Source: an uncultured delta proteobacterium (lineage in GTDB: Bacteria > Myxococcota_A > Polyangia > Polyangiales > Polyangiaceae). Taken from it: a stretch of 7,175 bases of DNA. The translations under genes were made by a program, and so were the position numbers. The stretch is from positions 1-7,175 of the forward strand of contig CAITLX010000552.1 in NCBI GenBank assembly GCA_903893335.1. The letters run 5' to 3'. Numbering within the stretch: the stretch's first letter is position 1; every line of letters starts with the position of its first letter. The notes under the pieces are model-generated. The model was not told the DNA's origin. It did not search any database and saw only the letters and a program-made list of their open reading frames with translations. Positions 1 through 6,837 of this stretch are shown piece by piece.

Positions 1-1459
1 CATCGCCTTCGTGCGGCTGCATACGCTCACCGAGGACGAGAAGACGTACCTCTTCCAGGCCAAGCTGCTGCTCTCGGGGCGACTCGCCGTGCCCGTCCCG
101 CCCGAGGCGGGGGCCTTCTGGCAGCCGTTCCTCGTGGGCGAGCGGGTGCAGCGCTGGTCGGGGCAGTACCACTGGGGGCAGCCCGCGCTCCTCGCGCTGG
201 GTTTGCTCGCCGGGGTGCCGCACCTCGTCTCGGCGCTCGAGGTCGCCGTGACGGTCTTCTTCGCCGGGATGCTCGGCGAGGCCTGCACCGACGACCGACG
301 CGTCGGCGTGCTCGGCGCGCTGCTCGTCGCCACCAGTCCGCTGGTCGTGCTGACGGGCAGCACGCTGCACAACGCCAACCTGAGCGCGGCCTGCGCGATG
401 GCTGCCCTGTGGGGGCTCGTGCGGCTCGCGCGCGGCCCGAGCGTCGCGGCCACCCTCGCGCTCGGGGTCGGTACGGGCCTCGCGCTCCACGGGCGGCTGC
501 AAGAGCAGGCGACGCTGCTGCTGGGCGCAGGCGTCGTGCTCGCGCTGCGCGAGCGGCGCGCGCTTCCCGCGCTCGCGCGCAGGCTCGCTCCCGCCGCGCT
601 CCTCGTGCTCCCGTTCGCGGCGCTCCTGCCGTGGCTCGCGTACGGGGTGTCGGGCTCTCCCTGGCGCAACGGCTACGCGATGTTCAACCAGGGGCACGGC
701 TGGCTGACGTTCGGCTTCGGCGCGGGCCCCTTCGGCAACGCGCACACGCCGGCCATCGCGGGGGCCAAGACGCTCGCGGCGCTCGTGCGCGTCGCGTTCT
801 ACCTGACGGGCGCGCCGCTCGTGCCGCTGCTGTTCGCCGCGTCGCTGGCCCTCGGGCTCGAGCCTCGCCGCCGCCTCGCATCCCCGGCCGTCGCCGTCGC
901 CCTGTACGGCGCCGTCTATTTCTTCTACGCGGGCACCTCGATCCACGGCACAGGGCCCGTCTACTACGCCGCGCTCGCCCCCGTGCTCTGCGTGTGGGCC
1001 GCTGCGCTCGCCGTCGCGCTGCACGATCGGTGGCTCGCGCCGCGCGCCGCCACGCGCCGGGCCGTGCCCGCCGTCGTCGTCGCCACGCTGGCCGTCTCGG
1101 CCACCGTATTCGTCCCGCCGCTGCTGCTCGAGCTTGGCCGCGCGAGCGACGCAGCGTCGCAGTGCGAGCGCCTCGTCGAGAGCCGTGGCATCACCCGCGC
1201 TCTCGTATTCGTGCGGCCCGGCACCGAGCGCGGCCGCGCGTGGACCGACTGGATCCCCATGCCTTCGCCCGATTTCGACGACGCCGTGCTCTACGCCAAC
1301 TCCGAGTCGGCGCTCCGTGACGCCCCCGTCGCGCGCCGCTTCGGCGAGGGGCGCGCGATCTACCTCGCGCAGTGCCTTCGCCGGAAGGAGCCGACGCTGG
1401 AGCCCTACGACCCCTTCGCGCAGGCGGTTGACGCGCGCGAATCGGGGGCCACGCCGTGA
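1..1459 (+). CDS. ArnT/PMT-like GT-C glycosyltransferase, 5' end truncated
   Basis: Polytopic inner-membrane protein resembling GT39/PMT_2 (ArnT-like) glycosyltransferases, which move a sugar from a polyprenyl-phosphate donor to a lipid or protein acceptor on the periplasmic side. The frame is open at the left edge (codons begin at base 2). A GTG at 11 is possible but probably internal, because the first transmembrane helix expected before the catalytic loop is missing. Numbering from that GTG, the acidic pair Asp9-Glu10 in TEDEKTYLFQAKLL fits the GT-C catalytic-loop motif. It is followed by GRLAVPVP and a W-SGQYHWGQPALLALG stretch typical of the family. Several hydrophobic helices follow (about 75-90, 99-118, 146-158, 195-211, 258-282, 292-308, 316-337, 351-372), then a soluble tail of about 105 residues (376-482). 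The stop overlaps the next gene by 4 nt (GTGA), which suggests one operon. The exact acceptor and sugar cannot be read from the sequence. I am sure of the GT-C type but not of the activity. Confidence 0.78.
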   Translation, partial: IAFVRLHTLTEDEKTYLFQAKLLLSGRLAVPVPPEAGAFWQPFLVGERVQRWSGQYHWGQPALLALGLLAGVPHLVSALEVAVTVFFAGMLGEACTDDRRVGVLGALLVATSPLVVLTGSTLHNANLSAACAMAALWGLVRLARGPSVAATLALGVGTGLALHGRLQEQATLLLGAGVVLALRERRALPALARRLAPAALLVLPFAALLPWLAYGVSGSPWRNGYAMFNQGHGWLTFGFGAGPFGNAHTPAIAGAKTLAALVRVAFYLTGAPLVPLLFAASLALGLEPRRRLASPAVAVALYGAVYFFYAGTSIHGTGPVYYAALAPVLCVWAAALAVALHDRWLAPRAATRRAVPAVVVATLAVSATVFVPPLLLELGRASDAASQCERLVESRGITRALVFVRPGTERGRAWTDWIPMPSPDFDDAVLYANSESALRDAPVARRFGEGRAIYLAQCLRRKEPTLEPYDPFAQAVDARESGATP

Positions 1460-2445
1460 CGGGCGCCGAGGTGCGCACGAGGCTGCGGGGCGCGTGGGGC
1501 GGCACCCCGGGCCGCGTGCTGCGCGTGGTGCTGGGCGTGCTCCCGCTCGTCTGGATCGCGCGCCGCGTCGAGGTCGCGACCGTCGCGCACGACGCCGTGG
1601 CGATCGGGCCGCTCGGCCTCGCCGCGGGGTTCTCCATGATGCTCGTGTCGATCACGGCCGGCACGTTGCGCTGGCAGGTGCTCATGCGGGCGTACGGCGC
1701 GCGCGAGCTGCCGTCGTTCTACGCGCTCTTGCGCCACGCGTTCGTCGGCTTCTACTTCAACGTGCTGCCGAGCGGCGTCGCGGGCGACGCGCTGCGCGGC
1801 GTGCGCGTGGCGCGCTACCTCCCGACGCCCGCGGCCTCGTACACCGTCGTGGCGCTCGAGCGCATCGCGGGGCTGGTCGGGCTGCTGGTGCTCGCGCTCG
1901 CCGGAGCGCTCACGGGCAACGAGCTGGGTGACCCGCTGGTGGCCTTCGCCTTCCGCGCCGCCATCGGGGGCGGCGTCGCGCTCTCTGCGCTCGCGCTGGC
2001 GATGCCGTGGGTGCTCGCGCGGCGCCCTGCGTGGCGCGCGGCGGTCGCGCGCATCCCCGTCGCCGGGCCCATCGTCGCCGCCATCCCTCCGGCGCAGTCG
2101 TCGTCGGGGCTCGTCTGGGCGGTCGTGCTCTCGCTCGTCACGCAGGGCACCGCGGTGATGGCGATGGTGTTCCTCGTCGGTGCGCTGCTCGACGGCCCCA
2201 CGGCGCTCGCGTGCGCGCGCGTGACGCCCATGGCCATCCTCGTCACGTACATCCCGCTGACGCCGGGAGGCATCGGGCAGCGCGAGTTCGTCTACCAGTA
2301 CCTCTTCGGGCTGGCCGGCGTGCGGCGCGAGACCGCCGTCGCGTCGTCGCTGCTCTACTTCACGCTTCAGCTCGGGCTCGTGGCCGTCGGAGGCCTCTAC
2401 CACCTGGTCGAGCGAGCCGCCGACGCGAAGGCCGGCGAGGGCTGA
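1456..2445 (+). CDS. Flippase-like membrane protein, lysylphosphatidylglycerol synthase TM family (UPF0104/AglD-like)
   Basis: A 329-residue polytopic membrane protein of the family annotated as the lysylphosphatidylglycerol synthase transmembrane domain (PF03706-like). Members without the catalytic aminoacyl-transferase domain are usually found in glycan or lipid clusters and are thought to act in flipping or transfer of lipid-linked intermediates. Visible hallmarks are FYFNVLPSGVAGDALRG at residues 99-115, VALERIAGL at 132-140 and PLTPGGIGQRE at 267-277. Hydrophobic stretches lie at about 21-35, 50-70, 138-152, 165-187, 218-245, 254-268 and 296-316. The usual length of the stand-alone family is about 300-340 residues, so the protein looks complete. 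The GTG start at 1456 sits inside the stop region of the preceding glycosyltransferase (GTGA overlap), with a G-run at 1444-1448 about 7 nt upstream as a weak ribosome site, so translational coupling is likely. No soluble LPG synthase domain is present, so lysyl-PG synthesis should not be inferred. Confidence 0.83.
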   Translation: MTGAEVRTRLRGAWGGTPGRVLRVVLGVLPLVWIARRVEVATVAHDAVAIGPLGLAAGFSMMLVSITAGTLRWQVLMRAYGARELPSFYALLRHAFVGFYFNVLPSGVAGDALRGVRVARYLPTPAASYTVVALERIAGLVGLLVLALAGALTGNELGDPLVAFAFRAAIGGGVALSALALAMPWVLARRPAWRAAVARIPVAGPIVAAIPPAQSSSGLVWAVVLSLVTQGTAVMAMVFLVGALLDGPTALACARVTPMAILVTYIPLTPGGIGQREFVYQYLFGLAGVRRETAVASSLLYFTLQLGLVAVGGLYHLVERAADAKAGEG

Positions 2446-2458
2446 GCGCCGCGCCACG

Positions 2459-3991
2459 ATGTCGCCACAGCACGCCCTGAGCGCAGACGCGCGCCGCGCG
2501 CGCGAGCGCGCCCTGTGGGCGGTCGCGGCGGCGGCGGTGCTCGTGCACCTGGTCGCGCGCGTGTGGCTGCTGCGCGAGGGGCGCCTCTTCGCGTGCGAGG
2601 ACGACCCGTACCGCGCGTACCTCGCGCACCTGCTGGCCACGGGGCACCGCGTTCCGGGCGCCTCGTACTGGCTGCTCGGTCAGCTCGGCTTGCTCGGGGC
2701 GCTCGAGTGGGCGGGCGTGCCCACCTTGATGGCGGGGCCGCTGCTCTCGTCGGCGTCGATCGTCGCGCTCACCGTCGGGCTCGTCGAGCTCGTGCGCGGC
2801 GCAGTGCCCGCCGACCTGCGGAGCGGCGCGAGCGCGGCGATCGTGATCCTGGTGGCGGCCTCGCCGCTCACCCTGCTCCTCGGGGCGTCCGCGCTGCCCG
2901 AGGCGGTGGCGACGGCGCTCGTGGTCGGCGCGTTCGCCGCGTGGGTGAGGCAGATGGGGGGCGGGGGGCGGTGGTTGCTGGTCGCCGCCGGCCTCACGCT
3001 CGCGTGCGCGACCTGGGTCCGCTACGCGGCGTGGCCTGCGGCGCTCGCGTTTCCGCCGCTCGTCTACGCTGCGGGGCGCGCGCGGCGCGAGGGGCGGGGG
3101 CGCGCGGCGCACGACCTGCTGCTCGCGCTGCCGGCCTGGTACGGCCCCGTCGCGTGGCTCGTGTTCCAGGGGATGGTGCATCGCAGCCCGTTCGGGTTCG
3201 CGCTCGCGCTCGATTTCGCCGCGCGCGTCGCGTCGGGGGGAGGGCCGTCCCCCGTGCGCGTGCTCGAGTCCCGCGTCGACGCCATCGTCGGGTGGATGCC
3301 CGTCACGCTCGTCTGGGCGCTGCTCGCGGTCTGGCTCGAGCGGGGCAGGCTGCGCGCGCACGCCCGCGTGGCGCTCGTCGTCTGGTGCCTGGCGCTGCCG
3401 TCGCTCATGGAGATCGCGGTCGGCGTCGAGCTGGGGACCTTCCCGGCGCGCTTCGCGTACCCGCTCGAGATCGCGCTCGTGCCGCTCGCGGCCGTCGCGA
3501 TCGCGTCGGCGGTCTCGCGGCCGAGGGGGGGCCTCGTCGCCATCGCGGTCGCCGGGCTCACCACCGTGCAGGTCGCGCTCGGTCCGTGGCGGCCCGCCGA
3601 CATGCTCGACGCGAGCAGCGCCCGAGCCGCCTGGTTGCTCTCGCGCGGCGCGTTCGAGCGCGAGCTTCGCACCGGCAAGCTGCTGGTCGAGCGCATCACC
3701 CCGCGCCCGCCGTACGGTTGGGCGGCCATCGGCGTCGCGCGCGGCGAGTGGGGCCGCACGCTCTTCGGCACCCGCCTGGCCGACGGATGGCACTTCGTCG
3801 ACACCACGCGCGACGACGAGGTCGGCCGCGTGCTGCCGCGCGACCTGCCCGAGTACCTCGCCGACGCCGACGTCCGCGCGATGTGGCTCGTCACGCCCGG
3901 CGCGCGCGCCGAGGCACACGCGGCGTGGCCCGACGCCGAGGTGACGGTGGTCGGGCGCGGCGTCCTCGTCGCGCGTCCCGCCTCGCGCTAG
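2459..3991 (+). CDS. GT-C-like polytopic membrane protein, putative glycosyltransferase
   Basis: A 510-residue membrane protein not assignable to a named family with certainty. Its layout is that of GT-C glycosyltransferases: one N-terminal helix (about 19-38), then an acidic loop Glu47-Asp48-Asp49-Pro50-Tyr-Arg in the place where GT-C enzymes carry the catalytic acidic residues, and then many hydrophobic helices. After about residue 385 there is a hydrophilic C-terminal region of about 125 residues, probably periplasmic. It begins 13 nt after the flippase-like gene, in the same direction. The ATG at 2459 has no good Shine-Dalgarno (GAGG at 2437-2440 is 18 nt away), so translation may depend on coupling. 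It differs clearly from the first glycosyltransferase of the cluster in sequence and tail, so it is not a recent duplicate. The alternative is a non-enzymatic membrane protein of the same fold. Long open frames on the opposite strand across this gene are GC-rich shadows. Confidence 0.6.
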   Translation: MSPQHALSADARRARERALWAVAAAAVLVHLVARVWLLREGRLFACEDDPYRAYLAHLLATGHRVPGASYWLLGQLGLLGALEWAGVPTLMAGPLLSSASIVALTVGLVELVRGAVPADLRSGASAAIVILVAASPLTLLLGASALPEAVATALVVGAFAAWVRQMGGGGRWLLVAAGLTLACATWVRYAAWPAALAFPPLVYAAGRARREGRGRAAHDLLLALPAWYGPVAWLVFQGMVHRSPFGFALALDFAARVASGGGPSPVRVLESRVDAIVGWMPVTLVWALLAVWLERGRLRAHARVALVVWCLALPSLMEIAVGVELGTFPARFAYPLEIALVPLAAVAIASAVSRPRGGLVAIAVAGLTTVQVALGPWRPADMLDASSARAAWLLSRGAFERELRTGKLLVERITPRPPYGWAAIGVARGEWGRTLFGTRLADGWHFVDTTRDDEVGRVLPRDLPEYLADADVRAMWLVTPGARAEAHAAWPDAEVTVVGRGVLVARPASR

Positions 3992-4070
3992 CGACCCGCC
4001 CGAGCGCGCCGTGGGCGCTCCGTTCGAAATGCCGGCCCCCCCGGGCATTCGTGGTAAAATTCGAACATCG
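3992..4070 (+). promoter_or_regulatory. Leader/promoter region of the PilR-like regulator gene
   Basis: This 79-nt gap separates the membrane-protein cluster from the regulator gene, and its right half is noticeably richer in A and T than its surroundings. It holds TAAAAT at 4055-4060, one mismatch from the bacterial -10 hexamer, ending 10 nt before the ATG at 4071. No convincing -35 box lies 16-18 nt upstream. There is no Shine-Dalgarno before the ATG, so the transcript could be leaderless or nearly so. Two copies of the palindrome TTCGAA (4023-4028 and 4060-4065) flank the central inverted repeat. The promoter call is inference from composition and one box. Confidence 0.4.
4028..4049. repeat. 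Inverted repeat upstream of the PilR-like gene (AATGCC-N10-GGCATT)
   Basis: A perfect 6-bp inverted repeat, AATGCC at 4028-4033 and GGCATT at 4044-4049, spans a C-rich 10-nt loop. With a one-base bulge the arms extend outward by about three pairs (TCG before, CG after). It could be an operator for the regulator gene or a weak hairpin at the end of the upstream operon. It is not followed by a T-run, so I do not call it an intrinsic terminator. Confidence 0.35.
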
Positions 4071-5543
<1,473 letters not shown>

Positions 5544-5573
5544 CGCGCAGCGCCCCCGCTACGCAAGGAGTTG

Positions 5574-5602
5574 CCACGGCCGGTGGGGTCGGGGTCGCGA
5601 CC
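5574..5602. promoter_or_regulatory. Candidate upstream activator site: CCAC-N5-GTGG, GGGGTC tandem repeat and GGTCGCGACC palindrome
   Basis: Within 29 nt there are an interrupted inverted repeat CCAC-N5-GTGG (5574-5586), a tandem GGGGTC repeat (5585-5596) and a perfect 10-bp palindrome GGTCGCGACC (5593-5602). The palindrome centre lies about 80 nt upstream of the predicted sigma-54 transcription start, a usual distance for binding sites of NtrC-family activators, which act as dimers on dyad sequences. Assignment as a PilR-type site is inference. In such GC-rich DNA a 10-bp palindrome has a modest chance of being accidental. Confidence 0.35.
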
Positions 5603-5620
5603 TCGATGACGTTTCGCGGA

Positions 5621-5637
5621 CTTCGGCGCGGCCGAAG
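5621..5637. repeat. Perfect 7-bp inverted repeat (CTTCGGC-GCG-GCCGAAG) before the pilin promoter
   Basis: CTTCGGC at 5621-5627 and GCCGAAG at 5631-5637 are exact reverse complements around a 3-nt loop. The centre is about 48 nt upstream of the predicted transcription start of the pilin gene and 86 nt after the end of the regulator gene. It could be an operator for the activator or another regulator, or a hairpin at the 3' end of the regulator transcript. There is no T-run after it, so an intrinsic terminator is not supported. Confidence 0.4.
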
Positions 5638-5650
5638 GCGTCGGGCCGAG

Positions 5651-5666
5651 TGGCACATTCGATGCT
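5651..5666 (+). promoter_or_regulatory. Sigma-54 (-24/-12) promoter of the pilin gene
   Basis: TGGCAC at 5651-5656, 5 nt, then ATGCT at 5662-5666. The invariant GG (5652-5653) and GC (5664-5665) are separated by exactly 10 nt, as required for sigma-54 promoters, and the match to TGGCAC-N5-TTGC(A/T) has a single mismatch (A for the first T of the -12 box). Counting 12 nt on from the -12 cytosine puts the transcription start near 5677, leaving a 5' leader of about 20-25 nt before the pilin ATG. The gene for a sigma-54 activator lies immediately upstream, so this is very likely its target. Confidence 0.8.
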
Positions 5667-5691
5667 AGGCGTAACCATGTCCGGAGACCAC

Positions 5692-5695
5692 GGAG
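5692..5695 (+). promoter_or_regulatory. Ribosome binding site deciding the pilin start
   Basis: GGAG at 5692-5695 lies 5 nt before ATG 5701 and 2 nt before ATG 5698. A second GGAG is at 5683-5686, 11 nt before ATG 5698. Earlier in-frame starts at GTG 5650 and ATG 5677 fall in or at the predicted promoter and start site, so they are excluded or unlikely. Spacing favours ATG 5701. ATG 5698 would add one Met only. Confidence 0.55.
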
Positions 5696-5700
5696 CCATG

Positions 5701-6288
5701 ATGAGACCCAGGCAGGTTCGGTGCGGCGCCAACGCGGGGTTCACCCTCGTCGAGCTGATGGCGGTGGTGGCGATCGTCGCCGTGCTCGCGACGCTCGCGG
5801 GCGTCGCCTACCGGCGCTACATCATCGCCGCGCGCAGCAGCGAGGCGACCTACATGGTCGGGCAGATTCGCTCCGCCGAGGAGTCCTACCGCAGCGAGAC
5901 GCACCAGTACCTCAAGGTGAGCGACTCCTGGGGCTCGGGCGTGCCGGCCGACTCCGACTACTTCCCGACGTCGCCCTCGGCGACGAAGACGGCGTGGCCC
6001 GACGCCACCTGCTCGGCGGGGTTTGGTTGCACGCACTCCGACCGCCAGCGGTGGATGCAGCTGGCGGTTCGCTCGGACGGGCCCGTCGGATACGGCTATT
6101 GCGTGACGGCCGGGCTGGCGCAGTCGAGCGCGCCGCCCGGAGGGCACCCCGGCGTGGGCTTCCCGACGCCGACCGAGCCCTGGTACGTCATCGAGGCGGC
6201 GGGGGACGCAGACGGCGACGGTCGCCGCTCGTACGTGATGGGGTCTTCGTTCTCGGGCGATCTCATGGTGGTCGGGGAAGGCCTGTGA
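5701..6288 (+). CDS. pilA: Type IV major pilin-like prepilin (PilA-like)
   Basis: A 195-residue prepilin. A short positively charged leader (RPRQVR) ends in Gly13, followed by FTLVE with Phe14 as +1 and Glu18 as the conserved Glu5, so prepilin peptidase PilD should cut between 13 and 14 to give 182 residues. The hydrophobic helix runs from 14 to about 37 and continues as an amphipathic helix (RRYIIAARSSEATYMVGQIRSAEESY). The globular part has three cysteines (104, 110, 134), so at most one disulfide plus one free thiol, and ends with GDADGDG at 168-174 and a beta-like tail GDLMVVGEGL. Gly14 and Pro22 of the mature helix, conserved in many type IVa pilins, are Ala and Val here. It follows the PilR-like gene and has its own sigma-54 promoter, as expected for a regulated major pilin subunit of type IV pili used in twitching or social motility. 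A type II secretion pseudopilin is the alternative, but the regulator and promoter favour PilA. Confidence 0.82.
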   Translation: MRPRQVRCGANAGFTLVELMAVVAIVAVLATLAGVAYRRYIIAARSSEATYMVGQIRSAEESYRSETHQYLKVSDSWGSGVPADSDYFPTSPSATKTAWPDATCSAGFGCTHSDRQRWMQLAVRSDGPVGYGYCVTAGLAQSSAPPGGHPGVGFPTPTEPWYVIEAAGDADGDGRRSYVMGSSFSGDLMVVGEGL

Positions 6289-6303
6289 GCGCCGGCGTGC
6301 TCC

Positions 6304-6323
6304 CGTCGACGCTCGAGCCGACG
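6304..6323. repeat. Inverted repeat between the two pilin-like genes (CGTCG-N10-CGACG)
   Basis: CGTCG at 6304-6308 pairs with CGACG at 6319-6323, and the interval contains the palindrome GCTCGAGC at 6311-6318. Just outside, CTCC at 6300-6303 is complementary to GGAG at 6329-6332, the only Shine-Dalgarno-like sequence before the second pilin-like gene. A folded transcript could therefore hide that site. Stems this short are frequent in GC-rich DNA, so the functional reading is weak. Confidence 0.25.
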
Positions 6324-6328
6324 CGACC

Positions 6329-6337
6329 GGAGCCGTG
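6329..6337 (+). promoter_or_regulatory. Ribosome site and GTG resembling the pilA start, out of frame with the downstream gene
   Basis: CGGAGCCGTG (6328-6337) matches CGGAGCCATG before the pilA start (5691-5700) at 9 of 10 positions. Its GTG at 6335 opens a frame reading MSRSCPPG, a basic leader ending in Gly as in prepilins. It is one frame off from the pilin-like gene that follows. This suggests that the true start of that gene is here and that the reading frame was broken shortly afterwards. Confidence 0.4.
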
Positions 6338-6345
6338 AGCCGCTC

Positions 6346-6837
6346 GTGCCCTCCTGGTCCCCTTCGCCGCTCGAGGCGCTCGTCGCCGTCGCCATCGGGA
6401 GCTCGCTGCTCGCCGTCGCGGTGCCCGAGTTCCTGGCCGATCTGCGCGCGTCGCGCCTCGCCGAGCCCGTCGACGGCCTGAAGCGCATCGGCGAGGGCGC
6501 GCTGGCGTACGCCGCCGTGCACGGGGTCGCGGAAGCCTTCCCCGGGCCCGTGGCGCTCACGCCAGCGGAGATCCCCCGCGCGCGCCGGCTCGACGATCCT
6601 CCGGGCGCATGGGGGCACCCGACGTGGCGCGCCCTCGGTTTCTCGTTCGATCACCCGCACGCCTTCGGGTTCGCCTTCGACAGCAGCCTCGGTCCCGGGC
6701 TGTCTCGTTTCCGCGCGACGGCGCACGGCGATCTCGACGGCGACGGGGTGGTCTCGACGTTCGAGATCGAGGGGAGAGCCGACGCGTCGGGTGCTACGCT
6801 GCTGCCCGGCATGTTCGTCGATCGCGAGGTCGAATGA
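6346..6837 (+). CDS. Pilin-like protein with defective prepilin signal (possible frameshift at the 5' end)
   Basis: From GTG 6346 the product is 163 residues. Its N-terminus aligns with type IV pilins: Glu10 sits where Glu5 should be, a hydrophobic helix LVAVAIGSSLLAVAV follows, and Pro27 sits exactly where Pro22 should be. But the residue before the cleavage point is Ser, +1 is Pro, and the leader MPSWS lacks basic residues, so PilD processing is doubtful. GTG 6346 is the only start codon in this frame after the stop at 6286-6288 and has no ribosome site. The body has VALTPAEIPRARRLDDPPG and WGHPTWRALGFSFDHPHAF, a conserved-looking block, then GDLDGDG at 128-134. It is probably a minor pilin or pilin-associated protein co-transcribed with pilA and coupled by ATGA to the next gene. 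The 5' end is better explained by a 2-nt insertion or a sequence error (see findings). If real, the gene may be a recent pseudogene, although the rest of the frame keeps normal codon bias. Confidence 0.65.
   Translation: MPSWSPSPLEALVAVAIGSSLLAVAVPEFLADLRASRLAEPVDGLKRIGEGALAYAAVHGVAEAFPGPVALTPAEIPRARRLDDPPGAWGHPTWRALGFSFDHPHAFGFAFDSSLGPGLSRFRATAHGDLDGDGVVSTFEIEGRADASGATLLPGMFVDREVE

Noticed and set aside
1456..2445. True lysylphosphatidylglycerol synthase (MprF)
   Set aside because: Only the membrane domain is present. The C-terminal aminoacyl-transferase domain that makes lysyl-PG is missing.
4028..4049. Intrinsic terminator for the upstream membrane-gene cluster
   Set aside because: The stem has only 6 perfect pairs, the loop is 10 nt, and no T-run follows.
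4011..4070. GTG at 4011 as start of the PilR-like protein
   Set aside because: The 20 extra residues match no receiver-domain sequence, have no ribosome site, and would place coding sequence across the AT-richer leader and its inverted repeat.
5621..5637. Intrinsic terminator after the PilR-like gene
   Set aside because: The 7-bp stem is good, but no T-run follows and it lies close to the sigma-54 promoter, so a regulatory dyad is at least as likely.
5650..5697. GTG at 5650 or ATG at 5677 as start of the pilin
   Set aside because: The GTG overlaps the sigma-54 -24 box and lies before the predicted transcription start. ATG 5677 lies at that start. Both would lengthen the leader beyond what the GGAG site at 5692-5695 supports.
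6356..6364. Programmed -1 ribosomal frameshift joining GTG 6335 to the pilin-like frame
   Set aside because: The run TCCCCTT is not a canonical slippery heptamer in the zero frame, and a -1 shift there would put the glutamate at +6 instead of +5. A 2-nt insertion or sequence error fits better.
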